Counted from the first letter of the stretch, positions 26,190 through 37,114 are shown. The stretch is 64,000 bases of DNA from Isoetes taiwanensis (GCA_021234155.1 JAJEKV010000075.1:3567720-3631719), one strand, 5' to 3'. Numbers and translations: made by a program. The notes: generated from the sequence alone by a model not told the origin.

Positions 26190-29100
26190 AAGTATGTTTC
26201 ACTACTCAAGAAGAGGTCGCCTGCCCATCATCAACTACGCTCGGCAAATAACGAGCTTAAGACTTCCCCTACAAATGAAGTCATCACAAGGGGAAGAGGA
26301 TGACCAACCGAGCCCGAAAGCAAAGGCATCATCACAACTGGGAGTCCATCACAACCCGCCGAAAGGCCACCGCCACCACCACCAAAGAAGCGCCAAGGGA
26401 AACAGCTTGCCGCTAAAGAGCCTAAAAAAGCGTGACGGCTTTAATTGCGCAGAGGATATTTCCGAGGAACCTAAGAAGAAGAAGGGGAAGGGTAAAGCAC
26501 CCGTGTTGCTATTAAGGAAAAAAAAAAGTTGACAAAACAAATTTAAAAGATGGAAGAGATTAACCCGCACAAGTTTGTGCAAGGTGTCATTTATTTGCCG
26601 GGCCACTTCAATGAAGCTTCCAATCAAAAAAATGAAGCCGGTGAAAGGCCACTTCAGTGTTCGCAAAATTTATGCCGATCACTTAAGGAACCCGAAAGAC
26701 GTAATAAGGAGCAATCCAAATGCTCATGTGGCCCCAATAGTTGTCCTTGTTGACAGGAAGAGTGCAAAACCCCCAGACTATGACAGAGAAAACGCAGAGA
26801 CCTACACTCACTACGCCTTGGGAGGCAATCACAGCCTTTAAGGCAAGAAGGCAACTTTATAAAGAGAAGAAGAACCCGAGGTACCTCTCCGCCCCCTCCT
26901 CAAGGCCGCTTCATCGGGGTCTTACCGATGAAGAAGAAGCAAAATCGCTGCCAACACCCACAATGCCGACAACTAATATAAACTAAAGATGAGCTTCACG
27001 ACAATATCCGCTTCATGCATTGTGGAGTACGTAATTTTCAAGGAAAAGTACGGGTGAGGACCTCAAGAAGCCGCTTTTTTTCCTTGGAGCTTAAGGAGGC
27101 GTAGCCATTGAATGTCGCCGAAATATGACGAGGCCAACAAAAGGCGCTTCTCATTGGCCACGCATAACCGGTTCCAGCTTAGCTTTTAGAGATGGCAAGG
27201 TAAGCACAAAATGTATTCCGAATAGCAAATCAACTATTTAACGTGAATCGCCTTGAACAGATTTGGGAACCTGTGACCGATATTTACAATGTTCGAAATG
27301 GGGAGTTAAAGAGCAAGGGAAAGGAGACAAATTAAGAAAAAACCCTCGACGCACTCCAAAAAAAAAAATGACCATTACCGCCTCAAGGAAATGCAGTGGC
27401 TTCTCCGACACGAGCTTCTCGAGCAAAGCCTTCTCCAAAAGTTGTTGATAAGGAGTTTAGCCTAGAAGAAATGTCAAAGGAATTGCACAAGTAAGTTCTC
27501 CGGACACAAACATTAGTTATTGCATGTTAGATTCCCAAAAACATCTACAGAAGGTGTATTCCGTATCACACATGCCTTCCTTTACACGGGCAATGTGTAT
27601 TCCGGAATACACATTGCTTGTCTCTAGAAAGGCATTAGGTATTCCTAATACACATTGCCTGTGGAAGGAAGGCATGTGTATTCCTAATACACATTGCTCC
27701 TCCAATGTTGGCCTCGTATTTCCTGAATACGCATGCTCCCTTTAGAGAAGCAATCAGATTCCTGAATACACATTGCTTTTCTAGAGACAAGCAATGTGTT
27801 TGTCCCAGAGCGTAACTATTTTCTCGCATATTGTTTCGAGGTAGCATCACAAAGTTAACCGGTTTGTATTCCGTATACAAATAGCTTGACTTTTATTTGT
27901 TTTTCTTTTTACGCTGCCTTCATTCTTTCGCTTAAACTCATTGTTTCCTTAACGCCTTGCGCCCAAAAGAACGCCATAACATGTCAAACATGTTTGATGG
28001 AGCAAATAAACGCCGACACATGGGAAAGGTGCAAGGAACTCTACCCAATTGCCACATCCGACGAAGACATTTGTGCAATATTCACCAAATTTTGAGGGTC
28101 GGGTAATTACTCTTAGAATTCCTTTTCTCGCAGACAAACGATCTCTTGACAGCTTGTTGTTTTGTTTTTCTTTAGAGCAAAAAGAAAAATAAAGACCTAC
28201 CCGAGGGCTTTATGAATTTGGTTAGAACAAAGACGAAGAGAGAGGTCGTTAGTAAAGAAGAACTGTGGAGCCGTAACCATCCGACTACGAGAGATTCTCG
28301 CATGTTTGATCAAAACAATTTATATTCAATCATTCATGGTGATTGCACGAACCTTGTCTTTAATCGGTTAAGCCACGTGACTTTACTTTGGTTATTGCTG
28401 ATCTTCCCTATGGGTTTAAGCTTAAAGACAAAGCAGATACGACGACCAGCCCCTTCAAATTTTCGTGAGTTTAATGCTTTCATTGAAGGAATCAAGCAGA
28501 TCTCAACGCCAAACGCTCCATTCGAAAGCATGCACCGCTTGGTGGAATCAGCTTCAAAAATCACTTTGGTTCTCCGCCAGTGTGATATGAAAACCTTGTT
28601 CAGAAGTCTTATTCCGTATCACAATTACTTTTCTTTTAATTACGTGAGTGTGTATTCCTAATAGTATTTCCGCTTCGGTTTTCAAGTGTTTTCTTTGTTT
28701 TTGCTAACATCACTTTAAATGCTTCACTAGGTACAAAACTAACATCAACTACCATGGTGGAGGACCAAGGTTGCTCAGCAAGGTAGAGTACCTTCATGTA
28801 GCTTATTGGAGTTTTGATGGGAAGAGGACCATGGAACACTTTAACACCGCCACCAAAAACTTTTCAAACGCCCTAGAGTTTCCAGCAGCCTTACGTGAAT
28901 TGGCAGGACCCAAGTGCACAAGGCAGATTGTGAAATCACTACCGAAAACCACAAAGCTCATCAACCATCTCCGACATGTTCTCGGCCCGTGAGATTGGGT
29001 GCTTGATGCTTTCTTCCGGTTCGGGTACTACTATCGCATGTGCACTTAAGAAGGGCCGCGAACCGTAGCCGTGGATATTGATAAGGAGGTCAGCATTTTG

Positions 29101-29398
29101 TGAAGATGAGACCGGGTGCCTTTACCTACTTTACCGTGATGAAAATCAAGAGTTAGGGGCCAAGTCTTCATCCGATTATGCTAAACTAACGCCCTCGTGA
29201 GATACAAAATTTCCATTCTCCAAAATCACTAGACGATGAGGCAACCTTTGCAGAGCTTAAAGAAGTAGCTTTAGCTACCATTCCGAGGACAAGGAGGATA
29301 AAAACTCAAGTCTCCAAAGAAAGGAGCAGATAGAAATGTATGACGAGATGGCGAGAGCAAAGAAAAAGAATGAAGAGGACTATGATGTAGATCTTTGA
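26190..29398 (+). pseudogene. ParB-like domain joined to beta-class DNA methyltransferase (broken)
   Basis: After a lysine-rich N-terminus, 26,627-26,990 reads a ParB/Srx-type domain: GHFSVRKIYADHL, VAPIVVLVDRKS, HYALGGNHSL and NTHNADN, the usual order of a substrate or nucleotide-binding ParB N-terminal fold. A middle exon (27,240-27,490: NRLEQIWEPVTDIYNVRNGE) ends at GTAAGT, and an intron carries a palindrome array. A further exon (27,970-28,095) includes NADTWERCKELYP. The methyltransferase follows: YSIIHGDCTN, then VIADLPYGFKLKD (motif IV, DPPY-like) at about 28,392-28,430, an intron at 28,645-28,730, then DWVLDA and, one frame over, SGSGTTIACALKKGR (AdoMet motif I) at about 28,994-29,050. 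The order DPPY then FxGxG is that of beta-class N4-cytosine/N6-adenine enzymes. The C-terminus is charged and ends in EEDYDVDL. Several frameshifts and stops break it; some could be read errors. Confidence 0.72.
27553..27880. repeat. Intronic array of GTATTC palindromes
   Basis: Seven or so members of the form GCAATGTGTATTCC/GGAATACACATTGC occur about 40-50 bp apart between two methyltransferase exons. The longest, near 27,588-27,615, is a near-perfect 28 bp palindrome. The core is the same as in the 25,370-25,590 array but the flanking arm is CAATGTG rather than AAGTGT. Single copies also lie at 27,208, 28,610 and 28,650. Confidence 0.85.
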
Positions 29399-29684
29399 CT
29401 CATCGCATATAAAAAGTATCATTATTTATTAAATGAATCTTCAATATTGATGTACAACAATTTATTAAAAACATAATACTTTTTTTTCCTTTCTATTCCG
29501 TGCTTTTTTTTGTAATGCTTTCAGCCTCTTCAAGTCTATGCCTAAATTTCGCTATTTTATGATTTCTATTTCATAAGTACAAAGTTTTCGCTCTAATGAT
29601 GGGCCAAAATGGCATGAAAAAAAATTGCGAACCTCCATAAATTCTCAACAACTATCAAAAAAGGCTTATTTTAGAAACATGGTA

Positions 29685-29733
29685 TTTTTTTAAAGGGAAT
29701 CTTTGAAACGGGAGTGATGCAACACTCCCGTTT
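29685..29733 (-). repeat. Right terminal inverted repeat and hairpin of the inner element
   Basis: TAAAGGGAATCTTTG is the inverse of the left-end CAAAGATTCCCTTT. It is followed by AACGGGAGTGATGCAACACT and CCCGTT, a hairpin with a stem of about 11 bp at 29,707-29,732 that marks the outer end. The sequence then returns to the MULE-like transposase frame. Confidence 0.65.
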
Positions 29734-29744
29734 AATTTGCAATC

Positions 29745-31765
29745 GTGTTATAGGCATTGTAGAAGTGATTTTCCAAGTGCTCATACCGCCCGTGCCTGCT
29801 CCAACATGAGATTAGATAGCCTTTGCCGCACATCTTGGCGATGAGCTGGTCTTGTATCCTCTGCATGAGGTTGTCACGCCATGCTCGCTTGCAATGGAAC
29901 CAACAAGATATGACACAACCGGGACCGCACGGGCATTACATCTAGGAAAACGCAAATAGTGACAAGCAAAGTTCTTTACCGCCGCCGCCGGCTCGCTGAA
30001 ACAAGATGGGTCGCTGGCAACCGCTTTCTATGGCCACTCTCCCTCTCCGCCCATGTCAATGGTGATGGACCTTGGCCTTACATGCCCCATCCGCTCAAAC
30101 ACCGCTGTAAGCGCTTTTCGTGATTTTCTTTGTCCGCCGCGACCCATTCTTATGTGTACACAAAGATGTAGAAGACCGATATCCAACCCCGCGATGCAAT
30201 CGAACCACGGGCAAGCAGAGAGCGTATCCGCCACATGTTGGTGCCAATGTCGAAGTCGAGGGCCCACCCCGAAGCTTGTTTCATCAGACGCCGCCCCACG
30301 ATATACCGTCATCTTGCGTAATCCAGGGATCCATGGGCGCTGCTCCGATCCGCAGCCGCGGAGACGCTGAATGGTCGGTGGTAGAGGACCTTTTCCCGCA
30401 TGTGCCCAAATTCTCTATGTTCTCCTCAAGGTCGTCCCACGGGCCATCGCGCCACCGCCAAAACATAGTCACGCTCGGTGCCAAGGCAAGTGAGTGCTGC
30501 ATTACCATAAGCTTCCACTAGACATGACATTCGCCACCAAACATTCGGATACTTGTTGCGTAGACGCTACACATCCTCCCCGCTCATGTCAAACCGATAT
30601 GTGACGCTGCCGGGACCGCCGCGGGTCTCCTCCCCCGAGCATGGGACCCATCGCCGCCATGTCCCATTCGTAAATTTTGTGCCGCCGTTCACGCTTTCAT
30701 TAACCGCACAAAATTTCTATCGATTAGGGTGAACTCAGAGACCATACATTGGGCGCCAGATGGATCGTGCACTTAATGCGCCGTCGGGCTAAGAAATATC
30801 CAGTCCGCCACTGCCCTCCGCAGATGACCATTCGGCCGCATCAGGCGGTTTATACGCGGCGGTACCACGCCTCGCGGACTCGACCGCCCGCTGGTTGTGG
30901 GCTCATACCGATTCCTTCACCCAAGTGGCAAAGTAAAATCGCCCACCTCATTGCCGAATCACACCCCCTGGCCCCGAGCGCGCTGTGGATGTGCACAAGA
31001 CGGACACGGCCTCGCGACTCGCGACTCTCCCACTCGATGTCGGCCCGGCCGACAGCAGGTTAGTCTCATGTTGAGGGAAGTCATTATCCTTCATGTACAT
31101 GCGAACCTTTGCAACCGCACACACGCAGTAATCGGTCATGTATTCCCAAATGATCCTGTACTTCGCTATGCCCGCTCTCCCACCGGATCTTATTTCTTTT
31201 TGGGTTCTCCACAAGTGTCGCTATTGGCAATGTGGCATCAAGGCCACTAGATTGTTCCAATCCTCTACCCAAGGCACACACTTATGTGGATGCGATCCCA
31301 CCCTATGCAAATAGGAAACATGACCGACGACTCCCACGTGATAGCCCCTCACGGATTGCTCCCACCGCCCCTCATATCTATGCCACTTTCGGAAAGAACA
31401 TGCCCGTCCGTCTCTCGTGGAAGGGGAGGAAAATGGTCCGCGATCCCGATGTCGCGACTGACACGGGTCTACCTTCGCTGACTGAAGCAATCATAAGATC
31501 ATATGTTGCTTTCAAGAAATACCCATGCACACGAACTCCTGCCCGCTCTTTGCTTGCCACCGCATGACGGACGATACATCCGAACCACCTCCCCGCATTG
31601 CATTGAACCACCGGGCCACGAGGTGCACTTGTGGCAACCGGACGGTGTAGAGCAATCCAGATCCGAATGGTCGATGAATCCTCCCAATAGTCGCTATTGT
31701 CGCCATCCGAAAGCTCGCTCAAGGAACCCTCATCCTCATAATCAATCCGACATTCTAACAAAGCC
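29745..31765 (-). pseudogene. MULE-like transposase, N-terminal and catalytic part (broken)
   Basis: The minus-strand frame begins near 31,761 with an acidic start (DYEDEGSLSELSDGDNSDYW). It then runs through several frames to the catalytic region: KALTAVFERMGHVRPRSITID at about 30,050-30,130 (a candidate catalytic Asp), followed by ISCWFHCKRAWRDNL at about 29,870-29,915. The pattern P..I.tD, then C.fH.kRAW, is the one seen in MULE-type transposases between the second Asp and the helix that follows. The frame ends at the border of the nested element (HLENHFYNAYNT) and resumes at 21,330. Frameshifts and stops are frequent. The family assignment rests on these few motifs. Confidence 0.55.
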
Positions 31766-31859
31766 TATCAAACAAGCCGCACTATGCCGGGAGAACTTCG
31801 AACTAAGGCGGATCGCTTTGCCGCCTTTTCACGCATATGGTAGCCCCGGCTTGTTTTAT

Positions 31860-33975
31860 ATTGAATGCAAAATCGCTTTTGCTGATTTTCAAATTTTTAT
31901 TTTTTCCCCTCCTACTTTCTACAAATACGACAGACCTTATCTTCAAAAATCGCTTAAGCGATTTCAGATTTTTTTTGGGCGGTACCGATTGTCGACAAAG
32001 CCGACGAAAAATCGCTTTTGCCGATTTTCAAATTTTTTTTTTTCCTCTTGCTTTCTAAGACCGATATGCTTTTATAATGAAATTGAGTGAGACCACTTAT
32101 GTGCACCGACCACTAAATTACATAGATGTCAAAATTTTTGGTGCTACTCTCAAATGTTTCAGATTCTTTCACATGAAGAAAATACATAGGTCTCACAAGA
32201 CATGGCTAATTCAAACAAACATACTACATAATAGACAACGATAATAGAAAACACCAAAGCTTCACTCTATGCCCACTTCAAAGCCTCGATGAGATCCTCC
32301 ATATCGAACTCATCAATATGTCTTCGACCGATGATCCACCCAATCATCCAAATTCTTGATAGAATGACCACCGGCCGACGATGAGCTTGTTTACCATAGC
32401 CCCGCATTGTCTTTTTTGCTTCTTGTAAAGCTTCCTAAACAGAGGTCTAACGTATTGTGCATCCAAACCTCCTCCATCTTCAAAGAAATTTTTCGCCTTT
32501 GCCCCGTAAATAAAGGCGTTTCAAAGATATGAGGCACTCCTCCGCCCCCCTATCGAAGTTGTTCCTCGTCGCCATTCCTTATGAACCCATCGCCTTTGGA
32601 GGAGCTTTTGTGAATTGGGCGCTTAACTTCTCTCGCTCGGATCCCGCCTATCTCGCTTCACCTCCACCAAACCGATTCAAGATGGGCTAAGATTGGGGCC
32701 CACTAATATGAGACCGCATTTCTGTGATGGTGTGTCCCCGTCATGCGCCTTTGTTTCGCCATTTTGAGTGTTCTCGAGAAGAATGTAAGAGAGCACGAGG
32801 AGCAAAACCCTATAATCTTACCCCTATCAAACAAGCCGCAAAAACGAGGAGCAAAAACCCTATATTCTTACCCTATCGCTAATCGCTTAAGCACTCCTTT
32901 CACCTGAACACGATGCTTATTTTATATTGAATTGAAAATCGCCGAGCGATTTTCAATTTTTTTTGAAGGTGATTGTTGACATGACACTTGAAAATCGCTT
33001 TTTTATTTTCAATTTTTTTTTTTTTTTTCTTCGTTTTTTTTCCTCTTACTTTCTAAGAATGTATATGCTTCCATAGTCAAATTGAGTGTACTACTTTTTT
33101 TCCCATTCATAAAAGCAAATTACACATTGTCTTTTTGTCCATCCCCGTGACGCGACAATTTAACGCAAACCATTTGCATCATTATCCGCACATTTAACAT
33201 CGCTTCATCTCTCGCTTGGCTTGTTGAGCCATTCTACCACGCTCACGTTACCTTTAACGCCTGACGCTAAAGCAGCAGGACAAGCTCCCTTTCACTCATT
33301 CTTGCGACGATGGTGAAAGGAGCAGCAGGCAGTGGGGGGGTTCTTGCCCTCGAGGAGGAGCGCGGGATTGCCGGATGATGTCCCCTGAGGAGGAGGAGGA
33401 GGAGGAGGAGGAGGCTGACATCGGTAGAAGGGACATATTGTGCCCACACCCGCCTTTAACCGGCCTGGACCATTTCAACAAGATAGGCAGGGAGATTAGA
33501 GGCGCCAGCTTTGACGATATGGCAAGTCGCTTTTATATAGAATAGAAAATCGCTAAGCGATTTTCAAATTTTTTTTATTTTCCCGGCGTTATTGTGGCCT
33601 GACGCCGAAAATCGCTTTGCGATTTTCAAATTGTTTTTCTCTTACTTTCCTTTCTACGCTACTTTTTTGCTTTTTACTTTGGCTACCGACAGTCCGGTAA
33701 AATCGCTTTAAGCGATTTCGATTTTTTTTTTTTCACTGGGCAGCGATCGCCGACGGATCGATCACGACGGACGCGATAAAATAAAAATCGCTTTAAGCGA
33801 TTTTCGATTTTATTTAAAACCACCGAGGTGAGCCGAAGCTTCCTAGAACGAAAACTAAAAATCGCTTTTTATTTTCACCTTTCCTTTTTGAAAATCGCTT
33901 TAAGCGATTTTTACCAGTCTCTAAAAATCGCTTTTTAGTTTATTTTCCTAAATCGCTTTTAGCGATTTTCGTCCA
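31860..33975. repeat. Dispersed AAAATCGC/GCGATTTT palindromes
   Basis: About thirteen copies of GAAAATCGCTTTAAGCGATT or shorter variants lie at irregular spacing (for example near 31,868, 31,945, 32,010, 32,935, 33,543, 33,608, 33,698, 33,785, 33,889 and 33,949). They become dense in the last 400 bp. Some have lost one arm (CGCTTTTTATTTTC). The region lies between the presumed transposase start and the outer right end of the MULE-like element, so these may be subterminal transposase-binding sites. A (GAG)n-like run lies at 33,388-33,417. No gene is seen here. Confidence 0.85.
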
Positions 33976-34012
33976 TGTGACCCCCCGGATTCTTGAGCCA
34001 AAGAAGGCACCG

Positions 34013-34170
34013 TATATATGACATATGACATATAAATATCATATGTCATATATCCCTTTTATATACATGACAAATATGACATATGACATATAAATATCAT
34101 ACGTCATATATCTCTTATCTATACATGTCATATATGTGTCTTATATATACATAGCATATAAATCTAACTT
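34013..34170. repeat. AT-rich palindromic satellite, right part
   Basis: ATATGACATATGACATATAA, ATATCATATGTCATATATC and TATACATGACAAATATGAC repeat the units of 16,205-16,719 in the same orientation. This supports the view that the two parts were once one array. Confidence 0.9.
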
Positions 34171-34809
34171 TCATGATACAAGATAACCATTCGCCCCCAG
34201 CAAGAATAGTCGTTGCAAAATATGGCGCCAGAATGCCAAGGTAACTAGAGCCGAAAATACTTTATTCTAAAATCTTTGGCACAAAGCTTCTATATACTTG
34301 CAAAAGGAGCAACAGACATGAGCCATAGCAGGAAGCTCCATAGATTTAGTGCTTAACTTCCTTATCGGAGTTTGTTTTTTCCAAAGTTTCCAGATACATA
34401 TTGCATTGCCACATTGGTTTGAGATATGGTAAAAAGGCTAATCCAAGACCATGGCGCTTACTCATTCGCCATAGGCGCATGATGAATGTAAGAAATAACA
34501 AGAAGAACGATTCTTCCAGAATTTGTGGTTTTGTTATTAATTTAATTGATAAAAATATAAATAAACTATCTAATTCCTTTCGTAAGTCCATCTAGGGCGC
34601 ACAAGTGGCCAAATATGCCCAATTGATCAAGTGTGTTACGGCTGAGATCAACCCAACGTAATGGGCACCATTAATTCCCTTGCCACCTCACCATATGGGC
34701 AATTAAATGTCTTGCCACCTCATCATGTGGCATTGATTGCACGCAATACACGTGGCAACATCTAGGCCATTCATGCAGCACATTCGATGGCCGAGATCGG
34801 TTCAACTCA

Positions 34810-34916
34810 AGCTGCCCCCTTCTATATAGAGATTTTGGTGTCGCCAAGGTCCGATCTCGATCCGACAAATTCCGCATCCGGGCATAACTTAAATCTCTAT
34901 GTAGAAGGGGGGTGCT
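34810..34916. repeat. Inverted repeat of about 24 bp arms
   Basis: The left arm CCCCCTTCTATATAGAGATT and the right arm AATCTCTATGTAGAAGGGGG face each other across about 60 bp. The right arm runs straight into GGGGTGCTTAAGTTATTGTA, a string also present at the right edge of the dispersed repeat at 16,203. It may be an end structure of that non-coding repeat family. Confidence 0.75.
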
Positions 34917-34989
34917 TAAGTTATTGTATATATATTATGACGTGGTTCTACTATGAGGGACTGCACAAATTCGACTGGAAACCAATGCA

Positions 34990-35825
34990 AAGTCATTCAA
35001 TAAAGATTCTATAAGAATTCCCCTAGATTCTTTATGATTCTATGAAGATTCCCCTAGATTCTCAAAGATTTTATGAAGATTCCCTTAGATCTCCTATATT
35101 CACAAAGATTCTTTTTAGATTCTCCTAGATTTCTCTATGTAGATTCTCCTAGATTCTCCAAGATTTTATGAAGATTCCTCTAAATTTCTTTATATTTCGC
35201 TAGATTCAGAGAAGTTCTCTTAATATTCTCATAGATTCCCCAAGATTTCCCAAGATTTCCCAAGGTTCTCCAAGATTCCCCAAGATTCCCTCTAGATTCC
35301 CCAAGATTTTATCCCCATTCATTCTTCTTTGCGAAGATGCATGCAAGAAAGGGGGGTTTTTTTTACCATTCAGTATTTGTATACTTACCATTAGGGGGTT
35401 TTTTTGCCATTATCTGGGGCAAAATATATACTTTAGGGGTTAAATTAGCTTCCACAGATCAGTATACTAGGGATGTTTTTGGGCACACTTCGAACGCAGA
35501 TGTCCATACCCTTTTATTACTAAGTGCATCCCCCGGGGATTTTATATAGTTCTATTGAATTCTCCAAGATTTGATGAAGATTCTCCTAGATTCCTTTAGA
35601 TTATAGGAAAAATTCTCCATGATTCTCCAAGATTCTATCATGATTTCACTAGATTCTCAAAGCTTATAGAAAGATTCCCTTAGATTCCCAAAGATTCTCT
35701 TAAGATTCCTCTAGATTCTCTAAGATCGTATGAAGATTCCCTTAGACTTTACATGATTCCATCAAGATTCCTCTAGATTCTTAAAGATTCTATGAAGATT
35801 CCCTTGGATTCCCTTAATTTCTCCA
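34990..35825. repeat. GATTC-type minisatellite, left block
   Basis: Degenerate units of 16-25 bp built around AGATTC, CCTAGATTCTC, AAGATTCTATGAAGATTCC fill 34,990-35,325 and 35,555-35,825. The interruption at 35,330-35,550 contains GGGGTTTTTTT stretches and AACGCAGATGTCCATAC followed by GCATCCCCCGGGG. A similar interruption lies at 39,920-40,105 on the other side of the gene fragments. The two blocks have the same orientation. Confidence 0.9.
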
Positions 35826-36176
35826 AGGGGGGTTCACCATATGTACACGTACGTGCCAACTGCGTGAACGTAAAGGGTTTTTTTAGTGGTTTAGTCGGCC
35901 AGTATACGATTGAGCTCTCACGCTTTTGGTGTTCTTTTCCCAGCTTTGAACGTTAAGGGAGGAAAGGCGGGAAGGAGGGATCCGTAGGTGGAAGATTAGG
36001 GCAGCTTCAACCATTTCTAAGACCAGGAGCTATCCGTTTGCCTATTTGTGGTTTATTTAGTGGGCTTCATTTTCTTCTTTGGCAACAAGAGAGCTCAAGA
36101 AAACGGGTGATGGATGGCTCTTTTGATCTCTTTTGTCTTTATGGATTCTTTGTTACAATTGTGCATGTGTATGCAG

Positions 36177-36866
36177 AATGTACAACAGAAAAAATTGATA
36201 TCCTTGAAGTTGGGATCATCTCGCCATACTCTGGCCAAGTGAAAGCCATAGAAAGCCGTCTACAGGCTTTCAAGTTCAGTGTCTTGCAATTGGAGGTTAA
36301 GTCTATAGATGGATTCCAAGGGCGTGAAAAGGACGTCATATTAGTTTCGACTGTACGCTCTAATGGCTCGGGAAATATTGGATTTCTTAAAGATTATCGG
36401 AGATTAAACGTTGCAATAACTCGTGCCAGGTTTGAGACATTTTCTATTTGCATCCATAAGTATATCTGATTGATAGGGTTTCCATCGCAGGAGCTGTCTA
36501 TATATTGTAGGGCATGCAAGCACTTTAAGTGCAAGAGAATGCATCTGGAAAGAATTGATAGATGATGCAAAACGAAGGGATTTCTTTATGAATTTTGGAC
36601 GAAATGAGGAAGTATGTAAACTGGTAAAAAGAATAAAGATAGAACTCAATCAACTTGCGGATCTGCTAAATCCTTCTTCTATACTGTTCAATGACACCAC
36701 TTGGAAGGTACTTAGCATTTCTTTCTCTTTTTGACATGTAGAATAGATGGTAATTCTATGCTAAGTTTTGCAGGTTCTATTCAGCAAGGAGTTCATAGCA
36801 AGTTTTATTGGGATTAAATCTGTACATGTTAAGCAGAACACAGGAGGGGCACTCTGTTTCTTCGAG
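36177..36866 (+). pseudogene. C-terminal fragment of a SEN1/MAA3-like RNA/DNA helicase
   Basis: Three exons with good GT-AG borders are visible: 36,177-36,429, 36,491-36,707 and 36,772-36,866. The first holds the last helicase motifs of superfamily 1[39 protein letters not shown] and [12 protein letters not shown] (motifs Va and VI). The second continues LYIVGHASTLSARECIWKEL and LADLLNPSSILFNDTTWK, matching the tail of the plant SEN1/MAGATAMA3-like family. The ATPase motifs I and II are missing, so the fragment could not work as a helicase. A direct repeat (ACACAGGAGGGGCACTCTGT at about 36,839 and 36,888) follows the last exon. Its plus-strand neighbours are pieces of other genes. Confidence 0.82.
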
Positions 36867-37114
36867 GTACATCTTTCTTTCGAGGTAACACAGGAGGGGC
36901 ACTCTGTTTCTTCTTATCTTCTTTCTATTCTTCTGAAATGCAATAGACTGTGATCAACAATTGCTTCCCGCAGAAGGATGCTTTTCTAATCTAGAAGTGC
37001 AAGCATTGGGTTCTGAAGGTCAGGGATTTTTTTATTGAGTGTTGCTTGGTAGAATGTTCTGTGTTTCGGGCTTTTCTATATGTCATTGAGCTTCAGCATT
37101 GTGCTCTTTTTCAG

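Larger units (their letters stand above)
21421..29733. mobile_element. Inner DNA transposon with DUF7869-like gene and ParB-methyltransferase gene
   Basis: This element of about 8.3 kb lies inside the MULE-like transposase gene. Both ends carry CAAAGATTCCCTTT in inverted orientation (left about 21,444, right about 29,692-29,706), preceded on the outside by AAACGAGAG (left) and AAACGGGAGTG (right, part of a perfect hairpin). Inside are two divergent broken genes: minus-strand 25,005-21,730 with RNase-H-like transposase motifs, and plus-strand 26,190-29,398 with a ParB-like domain and a DNA methyltransferase. Short GTATTC palindromes cluster in the intergenic space and in an intron. Codon content and GC level differ from the surrounding MULE sequence. 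The target-site duplication could not be resolved. I do not know a described family with this exact gene pair. Confidence 0.7.
16720..34012 (-). mobile_element. MULE-like DNA transposon, interrupted by a nested element
   Basis: Both sides are the same AT-rich palindromic satellite, so this 17.3 kb block is an insertion; without the nested element it is about 9 kb. It is richer in GC than its surroundings and carries a broken minus-strand transposase in two pieces (31,765-29,745 and 21,330-17,500). The far right contains at least a dozen AAAATCGC...GCGATTTT palindromes, and the far left a few related strings and short tandem repeats, which look like subterminal repeats. I could not find convincing terminal inverted repeats (left edge GGTTCCCCAAACG, right edge GAGCCAAAGAAGGCACC). 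The exact ends are therefore estimates from the satellite junctions. The MULE label rests on transposase motifs and is moderately sure. Confidence 0.65.

Noticed and set aside
25370-27880. CRISPR-like array
   Set aside because: Repeats are palindromic and irregularly spaced, spacers are related to each other, and the locus is a plant transposon.
26190-29398. Bacterial contamination as source of the ParB-methyltransferase gene
   Set aside because: The gene has GT-AG introns, lies inside a plant transposon nest and is flanked on both sides by MULE-like sequence.
31503-32090. 195-codon plus-strand open frame
   Set aside because: It is antisense to the acidic start of the MULE-like transposase and runs on into the palindrome array; composition is not protein-like.
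16720-34012. Clear terminal inverted repeats for the outer element
   Set aside because: Edges share only short strings such as CCCCCGG in direct, not inverted, orientation.
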